64,000 nucleotides of DNA from Streptomyces sp. ITFR-16 (GTDB lineage: Bacteria; Actinomycetota; Actinomycetes; Streptomycetales; Streptomycetaceae): the NCBI RefSeq assembly GCF_031844705.1, contig NZ_CP134609.1, forward strand, positions 7,688,001 to 7,752,000, in the 5' to 3' direction. This document shows, in pieces, positions 16,812 through 26,118 of this stretch. A program made the translations under genes and the position numbers. The notes under the pieces were generated by a model, which saw only the letters and a list, made by a program, of their open reading frames with translations, was not told where the DNA came from and made no database searches. The number at the start of each line of letters is the position of its first letter. Position 1 is the first letter of the stretch.

Positions 16812-18400
16812 GACTGTCCTTCCGGGCGGTGCACGAGATGACGGGTGTAGGCGTCCGCAGTGAAGAAGTCCGGCAGTTCCCGGGCCAGGGCGGTCCGTTC
16901 GAAGAGCGCGCGGATCTCGTCGAGAGGAGCCCACGGGTACTCCGCGCCCAGGGCGGCGAGCTCGTCCTCCAGCAGCTCCGTCACCGTCCCTCGCTCGATG
17001 ACCCGGTGGCGCAGCCACTGCCAGATCTGGACGCGGGCAATCTCGGCCGTGGCGGCGTCCTCCATCACCCCGTACAGCGCGACCGCACCCTGACCGCGCA
17101 GCCAGGCGGCGAAGTAGCGCACGGCCACCGCGACATTGGTCCGCACCCCTTCCGGCGTGGGCGGCGCGCTGACGCGCCGGACCGAGATGAGCTGAGCCGC
17201 CGTCACCTCGACGTCGCTCCGGGTGCGTTCGATCTGGTGCGGCCGCGATCCGAGCACCCCGTCGAAGACCTCGCGGCAGACCGGGACGAGTCCGGGGTGG
17301 GCGACCCACGAGCCGTCGAAGCCGTCCTCGGCCTCGCGCTCCTTGTCCAGACGCACCGCGGCGAGCGTGGCCCGGTGGGCCTCCGGGTCCTCGCCCGGCA
17401 CCTGGGCGGCCATGCCGCCGATGGCGTGCGCGCCCCGCCGGTGGCAGGTGCGCACGAGCAGCTCGGTGCAGGCGCGCATGAAGGGGGCGGTCATGGTGAC
17501 CTGGCCCCGGTCGGGCAGCAGGAAGTCCGTGCGGTGGCCGAAGGTCTTGATGAGGCTGAAGAGGTAGTCCCAGCGGCCCGCGTTGAGCCCGGCGCTGTGC
17601 TCGCGCAGCTCGTAGAGGATCTCCTCCATCGCGACGGCGGCCGTGACGGTCTCGATCAGGACGGTGGCGCGGACGGTGCCGCGCGGGATGCCGAGGAGTT
17701 CCTGCGCGAGGACGAACACGTCGTTCCACAGCCGCGCCTCGTCGCGGTTCTCCAGCTTGGGCAGGTAGAAGTACGGACCCCGGCCCGCGTCGATCTGCCG
17801 CTGTGCGCAGTGGAAGAAGTAGAGCCCGAAGTCGACGAGGGCCGCCGGGGCGGGACGTCCGCCGATGTGCAGATGCTCTTCGAGCAGATGCCAGCCGCGC
17901 GGACGGACGACGACGGTCGCGGTCCGCTCGTCCAGCCGGTACCGCCTGCCCCCGGCGGTGGTGAAGTCGAGCCTGCGCTCGGCGGCGTCCAGCAGGGTCA
18001 GCTGGCCGCCGACGATGTTGTCCCAGGTGGGCGCGGTCGCGTCCTCGAAGTCGGCCATCCACACCTGCGCGCCCGAGTTGAGCGCGTCGACGGCCGTCCG
18101 GCGCTCCGGCGGCGCGGTGATCTCCACCCGCCGGTCGGTCAGCCCGGGCGCGGGTGGCGCCACCCGCCAGGAGTCGTCCGCGCGGATGCCCGCGGAGACG
18201 AGGGAGAAGTCGAACGGCGAGCCGGAGGCCAGCCGGGCCGCCACCCGGCGGCGCTCCTTCAGGACGGCCGGGCGGCGGTCCGCGAAGGCGTCGACGAGTC
18301 GGGCGACGAACTCCAGGGCGGCGGGCGTGAGGATCTCGTCGTGGCGGTCACCCGGAGCGCCGAGGACCTGAGCGGGAGCGGTCGGAGCGGAGAGAGGCAT
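16808..18400 (-). CDS. aceB: Malate synthase A
   Basis: A 530-residue enzyme that condenses glyoxylate and acetyl-CoA to malate, the second step of the glyoxylate shunt. It shows the malate synthase motifs VWMADFEDATAPTW, VVVRPRGWHLLEEH, YFYLPKLENRDEARLWNDVF, ATVLIETVTAAVAMEEIL, LNAGRWDYLFSLIKTF and GSWVAHPGLVPVC. GAGGAGA precedes the ATG at 18398-18400; a longer in-frame reading lacks a ribosome site. It lies 102 bp after aceA, in the same direction, and overlaps the downstream dehydrogenase gene. Confidence 0.97.
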   Translation of the reverse strand: MPLSAPTAPAQVLGAPGDRHDEILTPAALEFVARLVDAFADRRPAVLKERRRVAARLASGSPFDFSLVSAGIRADDSWRVAPPAPGLTDRRVEITAPPERRTAVDALNSGAQVWMADFEDATAPTWDNIVGGQLTLLDAAERRLDFTTAGGRRYRLDERTATVVVRPRGWHLLEEHLHIGGRPAPAALVDFGLYFFHCAQRQIDAGRGPYFYLPKLENRDEARLWNDVFVLAQELLGIPRGTVRATVLIETVTAAVAMEEILYELREHSAGLNAGRWDYLFSLIKTFGHRTDFLLPDRGQVTMTAPFMRACTELLVRTCHRRGAHAIGGMAAQVPGEDPEAHRATLAAVRLDKEREAEDGFDGSWVAHPGLVPVCREVFDGVLGSRPHQIERTRSDVEVTAAQLISVRRVSAPPTPEGVRTNVAVAVRYFAAWLRGQGAVALYGVMEDAATAEIARVQIWQWLRHRVIERGTVTELLEDELAALGAEYPWAPLDEIRALFERTALARELPDFFTADAYTRHLVHRPEGQS

Positions 18401-18502
18401 GCGGGTCTCCTCGGCATGCGCGGCCGGGCGCCGGAGCACGATGGGGCCGGGCGCCCGGCCTGGACGCTGGGGCGGTGGAAAGGGGGTGAGGGACGCTTGG
18501 GG

Positions 18503-19792
<1,290 letters not shown>

Positions 19793-19827
19793 GACCGTCT
19801 CCCAGTGGTGAACTATGCCAACAGCAT

Positions 19828-19840
19828 GGCACTCAGTGCC
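19828..19840. promoter_or_regulatory. Palindrome at the aceA promoter (candidate RamB-like operator)
   Basis: GGCACTCAGTGCC has perfect 6-bp arms around one central base. It lies 36-48 bp before the aceA start, over the position expected for the -35 element. The near-identical GGCACGCAGTGCC occurs at 20011-20023 before the divergent regulator gene. Confidence 0.55.
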
Positions 19841-20010
19841 TGTGATGTCCGAGGGTGCGGCCCGCCGGTCCCATGGATGGGCAATCAGCGGCAATGTTGC
19901 CGAGGCTGCGGGCCGAAAGGCCCGGGAACTCCGACGTCAGGGTATGAATCGTGTCCCGGGCCCCCGGCCGGCCGCCGGGGTCCGGCGGGCCGCAGTACGA
20001 CTCTGGCAGT

Positions 20011-20023
20011 GGCACGCAGTGCC
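20011..20023. promoter_or_regulatory. Second copy of the palindrome, before the regulator gene
   Basis: GGCACGCAGTGCC differs by one base from the site at 19828-19840. An extra half-site GGCAGT (20005-20010) adjoins it. It lies about 137 bp before the regulator ATG, consistent with autoregulation and joint control of the 367-bp divergent region 19793-20159. Confidence 0.5.
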
Positions 20024-20159
20024 AGCAAGCGTGGACGTCTGCCAACTTCTGCGCATCTTTCCGCGCGGAAATGCAAAGGTTGTTAATGCTCCGGCGAAGG
20101 TCTTCGCGGTTAGCATGACGAGCGAGCGGTCGTCGGCCGCAGCGGGACAGGAGCGAGGG

Positions 20160-21581
20160 ATGAGCAAGACGTACGCAGGGGCGCGGCTGCGACGCCTGCG
20201 CGAGGAGCGGCGGATGAGCCAGGCCGAACTGGCCCGGGTCCTCGCCATCTCGCCCAGCTACCTCAACCAGATGGAGCACGACTCCCGGCCGCTGACCGTG
20301 CCCGTACTGCTGCGCCTGACGGAGGAGTTCGGCGTCGACCCCGGCTTCTTCTCCGAGCGGGACACCAGCCGGCTGGTGGCCGACCTGCGCGACGCCCTCA
20401 CCGGCGAGGTCACCGCGGGCCGGGTGTCCGCCTCCGACCTCGCTGACCTGGCCTCGCGCATGCCCGCCGTGGCGACCGTCCTGGTGGAGCTCGGCCGGCG
20501 CAACCAGCACCTCAGCGAGCAGCTCTCCGAAACCGTCGAGGGCCGGGGGAGCGGAGTGGTGGCGACACCGCGCTCCGCGCACGAGGAGATCCGCGAGTTC
20601 TTCTACCGGCGCCAGAACTACCTGGACGAGGCCGACCACGCCGCCGAGGAACTCGCCGCCGGGATCGGGGTCCGCCCCGGCGAAGTCGTCCGCGCGCTCT
20701 CCGCCCGTCTCACCGAGCACCACGGTGTCCGCCTGGCCGCCGACGCGGGCCGGCTCCTGCACCACTACGACCCGGCGGCCCGGGTCCTGCACCTCTCCGC
20801 CCGGCTGCGCCCCGGCCAGCAGGCCTTCCGGATGGCCACCCAGCTCGCGCTTCTGGAGTACGGGGACGGGCTCGCCGCGCTCGCCTCGGAGGACTTCGAG
20901 CAGGACTCCGCCGCCTGGTCGCTGGCCCGGATCGGCATCGCCAACTACTTCGCCGCCGCGCTGATCCTGCCGTACGGCCGCTTCCACACGGCGGCGGAGG
21001 AGTTCCGCTACGACATCGAGCGGCTGACCGACCACTTCGGCCTCGGCTACGAGACGGTCTGCCACCGCCTCAGCACGCTGCAACGGCCCCGGCTGCGCGG
21101 GGTGCCGTTCTCCTTCGTCCGGGTCGACCGGGCGGGCAACATGTCCAAACGCCAGTCCGCCACCGCGTTCCACTTCTCCCGGGCGGGCGGCACCTGCCCG
21201 CTGTGGAACGTCTACGAGGCGTTCGCCGCACCCGGCCGCATCCATGTGCAGGTCGCCGCCATGCCGGACGGGCAGCGCTATCTGTGGACGGCCCGCGCCC
21301 TCACCCGTCACCGGGGCGGCTGGGGGGAGCCCGGCAAGACCTTCGCCATCGGGCTCGGCTGCGAGATCCGGCACGCCTCCCGGCTCGTCTACTCCGACGG
21401 CCTCGACCTCGGCAACGCCGCCTCCGCCGTTCCCATCGGCATGGGCTGCCGCCTGTGCGAACGCACGGACTGCCCCCAGCGGGCGGTGCCCCCGCTGGAC
21501 CGCACGCTGGCGATCGACGAGAACAGCAGCACGTTCATCCCGTACCCGGTGACCGAGAACGCGGCGAGCCCGGCTCCCTGA
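20160..21581 (+). CDS. RamB/ScfR-type XRE family regulator of acetate metabolism
   Basis: A 473-residue transcription factor. The N-terminal XRE helix-turn-helix (about 8-65) reads RLRRLREERRMSQAELARVLAISPSYLNQMEHDSRPL. A central IrrE/ImmA-like (DUF955) domain follows (about 160-310) with FRMATQLALLEYGDGLAALAS and ANYFAAALILPYGRFH; the HExxH zinc motif is not preserved. The C-terminal DUF2083-type domain ends with GMGCRLCERTDCPQRAVPP, a possible metal site. The length nearly equals that of C. glutamicum RamB, which regulates aceA and aceB. It is divergent from aceA with shared palindromes. GAGCGAGGG precedes the ATG. Repression versus activation cannot be decided from sequence. Confidence 0.9.
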   Translation: MSKTYAGARLRRLREERRMSQAELARVLAISPSYLNQMEHDSRPLTVPVLLRLTEEFGVDPGFFSERDTSRLVADLRDALTGEVTAGRVSASDLADLASRMPAVATVLVELGRRNQHLSEQLSETVEGRGSGVVATPRSAHEEIREFFYRRQNYLDEADHAAEELAAGIGVRPGEVVRALSARLTEHHGVRLAADAGRLLHHYDPAARVLHLSARLRPGQQAFRMATQLALLEYGDGLAALASEDFEQDSAAWSLARIGIANYFAAALILPYGRFHTAAEEFRYDIERLTDHFGLGYETVCHRLSTLQRPRLRGVPFSFVRVDRAGNMSKRQSATAFHFSRAGGTCPLWNVYEAFAAPGRIHVQVAAMPDGQRYLWTARALTRHRGGWGEPGKTFAIGLGCEIRHASRLVYSDGLDLGNAASAVPIGMGCRLCERTDCPQRAVPPLDRTLAIDENSSTFIPYPVTENAASPAP

Positions 21582-21603
21582 CCGCTGCCAGGGAGCCGGG
21601 CTC
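21566..21603. terminator. Bidirectional hairpin terminator
   Basis: A perfect 15-bp stem (GAGCCCGGCTCCCTG / CAGGGAGCCGGGCTC) with an 8-nt loop spans the stop codon of the RamB-like gene and lies 3 bp before the stop of the convergent dhbE. It separates the carbon and iron regions. Confidence 0.85.
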
Positions 21604-21605
21604 CG

Positions 21606-23231
21606 TCACGCCGACCCGGTGCGGGCCGCCGCGTTGCGCAGGTCCTTCTTGGAGACCTTGCCGACCCCCGTCTGCGGGAACTCCTGGACGAACTCGACCC
21701 GGTCCGGCACCTTGTAGGCCGCCAGGCCCCGTTCCCGTACGAACTGTTTGACCGCGAGCGTCTTCAGCGGTTCCGCGTCCGGGCGCAGGATCACATAGGC
21801 GCAGATGCGTTCGCCCAGATACGGATCGGGCTCCGCCACCACGTTGGCGTCGTGCACCGCCGGGTGGGCGAGGAGGTGATTCTCCACCTCCTCGGCCGCG
21901 ATCTTCTCCCCGCCCCGGTTGATCTGGTCCTTGGCCCGTCCCTCGACCACGAGATGGCCGGTGGGCGTGGTGCGGACGACATCGCCCGTGCGGTAGAAGC
22001 CGTCCTCGGTGAACGAACGGGCGTTGTGCTCGGGCGCGTTCCAGTAGCCCCGGATGGTGTACGGCCCCCGGGTCAGCAGGTGGCCCGTCCCGCCCGGTGC
22101 GACCTCGCGGTCCTCGTCGTCGACGACGAGGATCTCGTCGTCCGGCGAGATGGGCCGCCCCTGGGTGGTGACCACGGTCTCGTACGGGTCGTCCAGCCGG
22201 GTGTAGTTGACCAGCCCCTCGGCCATCCCGAAGACCTGCTGGAGCCGGCAGCCGAGCGCGGGGCGCACCCGCCGGGCCGCCTCCTCGCTGAATTTGGCCC
22301 CGCCCACGAGCAGGACGTCCAGGCTGCCGAGGTCGTGCGTGGTCCGGGCGGCCGCCTGGGTCCACAGCAGCGCCAGCGGCGGTACCAGGCCGGTGATCGT
22401 CACGCCTTCGCGCTCGATCAGCGGGAAGGCCGCCTCGGGGGAGGGCTGCGGACACAGCACCACCCGGGCCCCGGCGTACAGCGCGCCGAGCGAACCGGGC
22501 GAGGACAGCGGGAAGTTGTGTCCCGCGGGCAGCACACAGAGATAGACGCTGTTCTCGTCCACCTCGCAGATCTCGTTCGAGCCGCGCAGCGAGTAGATGT
22601 AGTCGTCGTGCGTGCGCGGGATCAGCTTCGGTACGCCGGTGCTGCCGCCGGAGAGCTGGAGGAAGGCCAGATCGTCCGGGCGGGGGCCGTCGAGCTCGAC
22701 CGGCTCCTGATGCACCCGGTCCAGCGACTCGAAGTCGCCGGGTTCCCCGCCGGCGACGAACACATGCTTCAGCGTGCCCACCCGGGCGCGGGTCTTCGCC
22801 GCCAGCTCGCGGTAGTCGTACCCGCCGTGCTCGGCCGGGATCACATAGGCGACCGCCTCGGTGAACTCGCAGAAGTACGCGATCTCCGTCTCGCGGTGCG
22901 CGGGCAGTGCGAAGACGGGCAGCGCGCCGATCCGGAAGAGCGCGAAGATCACCTCGAAGAACGCGGCCGCATTGGGGAGTTGGACCACCACCTTGTCGCC
23001 CTTGGTGATGCCCCGGGCCACGAACCCCGCCGCCAGCCGGTCGGCGCGGCCGTCCAGCTCCGCGTAGCTCCAGCGGGTTCCGGCGACGGGATCGACCACG
23101 GCGGTGCGGTCCGGGTGGGCCAGGGCCCGCTCCCGGAGCACGGAGCCGAAGGTCTCCCCGCGCCACCAGCCGGCCGCCCGGTATTTCTCCGCGAAGTCGG
23201 CGGGCCAGGTGGGGGCGGCGTCCGTACTCAC
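21606..23231 (-). CDS. dhbE: 2,3-dihydroxybenzoate-AMP ligase
   Basis: A 541-residue stand-alone adenylation enzyme that activates 2,3-dihydroxybenzoate (DHB) and loads it onto the aryl carrier protein. The P-loop LQLSGGSTGVPKLIPRTHDDYIYS is nearly identical to the EntE/DhbE signature. QVFGMAEGLVNYTRLDD, FYRTGDVV, GRAKDQINRGGEKI and the catalytic lysine region TGVGKVSKKDLR are present. The GTG start at 23231 overlaps the stop of the isochorismate synthase gene. The NYTRLDD version favours DHB over salicylate. It is the last gene of the minus-strand dhbA-dhbC-dhbE operon, controlled by an iron box at 25347. Confidence 0.95.
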   Translation of the reverse strand: MSTDAAPTWPADFAEKYRAAGWWRGETFGSVLRERALAHPDRTAVVDPVAGTRWSYAELDGRADRLAAGFVARGITKGDKVVVQLPNAAAFFEVIFALFRIGALPVFALPAHRETEIAYFCEFTEAVAYVIPAEHGGYDYRELAAKTRARVGTLKHVFVAGGEPGDFESLDRVHQEPVELDGPRPDDLAFLQLSGGSTGVPKLIPRTHDDYIYSLRGSNEICEVDENSVYLCVLPAGHNFPLSSPGSLGALYAGARVVLCPQPSPEAAFPLIEREGVTITGLVPPLALLWTQAAARTTHDLGSLDVLLVGGAKFSEEAARRVRPALGCRLQQVFGMAEGLVNYTRLDDPYETVVTTQGRPISPDDEILVVDDEDREVAPGGTGHLLTRGPYTIRGYWNAPEHNARSFTEDGFYRTGDVVRTTPTGHLVVEGRAKDQINRGGEKIAAEEVENHLLAHPAVHDANVVAEPDPYLGERICAYVILRPDAEPLKTLAVKQFVRERGLAAYKVPDRVEFVQEFPQTGVGKVSKKDLRNAAARTGSA

Positions 23232-24424
23232 AGCTCGGCTCCCACGGCGCTCAGGAAGGTGCGGAACTTGGCCGCCGTCTCGGCGGTCTCGGCCTCCGGT
23301 TCGGACGCGGCGACGATGCCGGCGCCGGCGTACAGGCGCAGCGTGCGCTCCTCGGCCTCGGCGCAGCGGATCGTGACGACCCACTCGCCGTCGCCCCGGT
23401 CGTCGCCCCAGCCGACGATGCCGGTGAAGTACCCGCGGTCGAACGGCTCGGTCTCCGTCAGGATCTGACGGGCCGTCGTCGTCGGTGTGCCGCACACGGC
23501 GGGCGTGGGGTGCAGGGCGCAGGCGAGGGTCAGCGCCGAGACGTCGGGGGTGGCGAGGGTGCCGGTGACCGTGGTGGACAGGTGCCACATGGTGGCGGTG
23601 CGGATCAGGGTCGGCCGGGACGGCACGGTCAGCTCGGAGCAGTGCGGGGCGAGGGCCTGATGGACCGCGTCCACGACGACCGCGTGCTCGTGGAGGTCCT
23701 TGACGGACTCCAGGAGGGCGGCGGCGCGGCGGACGTCCTCGGCCAGATCCGCGCTGCGCGGGGCGGAGCCGGCGAGCGGATTGGCCACCACCCGCTGCCC
23801 CCGTCTGGAGACGAGCAGTTCGGGGCTGGCGCCGATCAGTGTGCGGGTGGGCCCGGTCGGCAGCGCGAAGGTGTAGCCGGAGGGATCGCGGCGGGCCAGC
23901 CGTTGCAGCATGGCGGGCAGATCGACGGGGGAGGGGGAGGTGAGTTCCAGGGTGCGGGCCAGGACGACCTTGCTGAACTCGCCGCGCCACATGCGCTCCA
24001 CGGCGGAGGCGACGCCCGCCGCGTAGACCTCGGGCTCCGGGACCGGGCGTATGTGCCAGTCCACCGGGCCGGGTGCGGCCGCGGGCAGCGCGACGAGCGG
24101 GTCGGAGGCCAGGGGCGGGGCGGTGCGCAGCACGGCCGGCACGCTCAGGGCGGCCGGAGCCGTGTGGTCGAAGGGGATGGCCCCGATCACCACGGGCGAT
24201 TTCTGTCCGGCGGCGACGGCATCGGCCAGGGTGTCGGCCACCCGTTCGTCGACGGGCCTCTCGCCGTGCGGCACCTGGTGTGCGGTGCCGTGTGCCAGCA
24301 GCGTGTGCCGGGGTGTGGCGAGGAAGCGGGCGCCGGGCGTGTAGGCGTCCAGAAGCGAGGTGGCCGCTCCGATGGCCGGGTGGGCCGGGGGTTCGTGCGT
24401 GGCGACTTGGGATGCCGTCGACAC
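23228..24424 (-). CDS. dhbC: Isochorismate synthase
   Basis: A 398-residue chorismate-utilising enzyme that converts chorismate to isochorismate, the first step to DHB. The C-terminal half contains RGEFSKVVLARTLEL, TLIGASPELLVSR, NPLAGSAPRS, MWHLSTTVTGTL, HPTPAVCGTPT and FDRGYFTGIVGW, the conserved metal- and substrate-binding blocks of the MenF/EntC family. GGAG precedes the GTG at 24424 by 5 nt, so longer readings are rejected. It lies between dhbA (71 bp upstream) and dhbE (4-nt overlap). Confidence 0.95.
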   Translation of the reverse strand: MSTASQVATHEPPAHPAIGAATSLLDAYTPGARFLATPRHTLLAHGTAHQVPHGERPVDERVADTLADAVAAGQKSPVVIGAIPFDHTAPAALSVPAVLRTAPPLASDPLVALPAAAPGPVDWHIRPVPEPEVYAAGVASAVERMWRGEFSKVVLARTLELTSPSPVDLPAMLQRLARRDPSGYTFALPTGPTRTLIGASPELLVSRRGQRVVANPLAGSAPRSADLAEDVRRAAALLESVKDLHEHAVVVDAVHQALAPHCSELTVPSRPTLIRTATMWHLSTTVTGTLATPDVSALTLACALHPTPAVCGTPTTTARQILTETEPFDRGYFTGIVGWGDDRGDGEWVVTIRCAEAEERTLRLYAGAGIVAASEPEAETAETAAKFRTFLSAVGAEL

Positions 24425-24495
24425 GGGGACTCCATTCTCGATGGTCCCGTCAGCGGGTGCGAGGGATCGGGGTGTGCGGAAGGGCTGCGGGCGGT

Positions 24496-25326
24496 TCAGC
24501 GCAGGGTCGCGCCGCCGTCGACGTACAGCTCCTGGAGCGTGATGTGGCGGGCGCGGTCCGAGGCGAGGAAGGCCACGGCGTCGGCGATGTCGGTGGGCTC
24601 GGCGATCCGGCCCAGCGGGATGCCCGTGCGGTACGTCGACGGGTCCCCGTCGATGACGCGCTGCCGGGCGCCCGGGTCGGTCCACAGGGCGCGTTGCATG
24701 GCCGTGTCGGTGGAACCGGGGGCGACGACGTTGCACCGTACGCCGCTGCCGGCGAGTTCGAGCCCCAGACACTTGGTGAACATGGCCGCGGCAGCCTTGG
24801 AGGCGGCGTAGGCGGCCATGCCGGTGCGGGGGATCCCGGCGGCGTTGGAGCCGACGGTGATGACGCAGCCGCCTCCCCGGGCCGCCATGAGGGGGGCGAC
24901 GGTCTGCGAGACGTGGAAGACGCCGTCCGTGTTCACGTGGAACGTCTCCGCCCAGTCCCGCGCGGAGAGCTCGGCGGCCGGTCCGGTGCGCAGGATGCCC
25001 GCGACGTTCACGAGCACGTCTATGGGGCCCAGTTCACGTTCGGCACGGGCCACGACGCGGTCCACCGACGGGCGGTCGGTGACGTCCATCACGTACGGCT
25101 CCAGACGGCCGGCCGACCGCTCGTTCTCCGGCCTCTTCGACTGCTGCCGCTCCCACTCGGCGGCCAGGGCGTCGATGCCGTCCTGTGCCCGGTCGGTGGC
25201 GGCCACCCGGGCGCCGAGAGCGGCGAGCAGCTGGGCGACAGCGGCGCCGATTCCTTGTCCCGCACCGGTCACCAGGGCGGTGCGGCCGTCGAATTCACCG
25301 TTTCTTTCCGGTATGTGCTCAGGCAT
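24496..25326 (-). CDS. dhbA: 2,3-dihydro-2,3-dihydroxybenzoate dehydrogenase
   Basis: A 276-residue short-chain dehydrogenase that oxidises 2,3-dihydro-2,3-dihydroxybenzoate to DHB using NAD+. The nucleotide site TALVTGAGQGIGAAVA is at about 16-31, NVAGILRTG follows, and the catalytic Ser and YAASK lie in GSNAAGIPRTGMAAYAASK. GGRTALVTG replaces the shorter EntA N-terminus, and a charged insert (EWERQQSKRPENER) is typical of actinobacterial DhbA. GGAGG precedes the ATG. A near-perfect iron box stands 21-39 bp upstream, so this is the promoter-proximal gene of the dhbACE operon. Its substrate normally requires an isochorismatase, which is not encoded in this window. Confidence 0.95.
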   Translation of the reverse strand: MPEHIPERNGEFDGRTALVTGAGQGIGAAVAQLLAALGARVAATDRAQDGIDALAAEWERQQSKRPENERSAGRLEPYVMDVTDRPSVDRVVARAERELGPIDVLVNVAGILRTGPAAELSARDWAETFHVNTDGVFHVSQTVAPLMAARGGGCVITVGSNAAGIPRTGMAAYAASKAAAAMFTKCLGLELAGSGVRCNVVAPGSTDTAMQRALWTDPGARQRVIDGDPSTYRTGIPLGRIAEPTDIADAVAFLASDRARHITLQELYVDGGATLR

Positions 25327-25346
25327 GAGCAACCTCCTGCGGTTGG

Positions 25347-25365
25347 TTAGGTGAGGGTAACCTAA
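25347..25365. promoter_or_regulatory. Iron box 1 (dhbACE operon)
   Basis: TTAGGTGAGGGTAACCTAA matches 17 of 19 positions of the DmdR/IdeR consensus TTAGGTTAGGCTAACCTAA. It lies just upstream of dhbA, so iron should repress DHB synthesis. Confidence 0.92.
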
Positions 25366-25508
25366 GTTTGAGTGATCGCGCAGGTGGGGGGTGAACCGGG
25401 GTGCGTGTCCGGCTGCCTGACAGAGGGTCACGCGAGGTGCATGTGAAGGGGTGGAGGTCGAACCGTCACATATCGGTCCACTGGCGCCCGGACCGGCGGC
25501 GATCGGTG

Positions 25509-25527
25509 TTAGGTTAGCCTTACTTTG
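25509..25527. promoter_or_regulatory. Iron box 2 (rightward aryl carrier operon)
   Basis: TTAGGTTAGCCTTACTTTG matches 14 of 19 iron-box positions, with the left half perfect. It precedes the small ORF at 25546 and the aryl carrier protein gene at 25879. Confidence 0.75.
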
Positions 25528-25545
25528 GTCCGAGGGGGGAAGTCC

Positions 25546-25698
25546 ATGCCGGTGTGGAACATGGAGGGCGTCGGCCCGCACCGTGAGGCCGTCGAAGGCC
25601 TCATCGGCAGGGTGGCGCGCGAGGAGGCGCGGTCCGGTGCCAACGCGCCGTCGGCGGACGCCTTTTGGCGGCGGCCCCCGGACCGGCCCGCTGCCTGA
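25546..25698 (+). CDS. Small ORF of 50 residues directly behind an iron box
   Basis: ATG at 25546 follows GAGGGGGGA by 5-6 nt and lies 18 bp after iron box 2; TGA is at 25696-25698. The predicted peptide begins MPVWNMEGVGPHREAVEGLI and ends RRPPDRPAA, with a charged helical middle and a Trp-Arg-rich tail. I do not recognise it. It is not an MbtH protein (no conserved N-P-F-x-D or W-P motifs) and not the start of an isochorismatase. About 180 bp without a recognisable gene follow before the aryl carrier gene. It may be a real iron-responsive microprotein, a leader peptide or a gene remnant. Confidence 0.4.
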   Translation: MPVWNMEGVGPHREAVEGLIGRVAREEARSGANAPSADAFWRRPPDRPAA

Positions 25699-25878
25699 AC
25701 CGTGCGGGCCCGCCATGGGGCCGGCGCACCCCGCCCCGCCGTGAGGCTCTCGCGGCGCCCACCCCGGCCCGTCGCGGACACCGGCGCCCCTGCCCGCCGC
25801 CCGCCGCCATGGCTCCGTACCACCACCGCCGACGTGTCCACCGTGCCCGTCGGTGCTCATCCCCGAAGGAGTTCTTCC

Positions 25879-26118
25879 ATGAGTCAGACGTTGTCGCCCG
25901 AGAGCATCCGGGCCGACATAGCCGAGCTGCTCGGCTGCGAGCCCGACGAGATCGGGGCCGACGACAATCTGGTCGACCTCGGTCTGGACTCGATGCGGAT
26001 CATGGTCCTGGTCGAGCGCTGGCGTGCGGCGGGAGCGACGAGCCTGGAGTTCCCCGACCTCTTCGAACTCCCCGAACTCTCCCACTGGACCGCTCTTCTG
26101 ACGGGTGATCCGGCATGA
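25879..26118 (+). CDS. Stand-alone aryl carrier protein (ArCP)
   Basis: A 79-residue carrier domain. DNLVDLGLDSMRIMVLVERW contains the phosphopantetheine attachment Ser38, and the LGLDSMR version is that of EntB/DhbB aryl carrier domains rather than peptidyl carriers (LGGDS). Normally this domain is fused behind an isochorismatase; here it is free. AAGGAG precedes the ATG. The expected role is to receive DHB from DhbE and present it to the starter condensation domain of the NRPS. It overlaps the reductase gene by 4 nt. Confidence 0.92.
   Translation: MSQTLSPESIRADIAELLGCEPDEIGADDNLVDLGLDSMRIMVLVERWRAAGATSLEFPDLFELPELSHWTALLTGDPA

Noticed and set aside
25546..25698. Small ORF considered as an MbtH protein
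   Set aside because: It lacks the conserved N-terminal and tryptophan motifs of MbtH and is too short.
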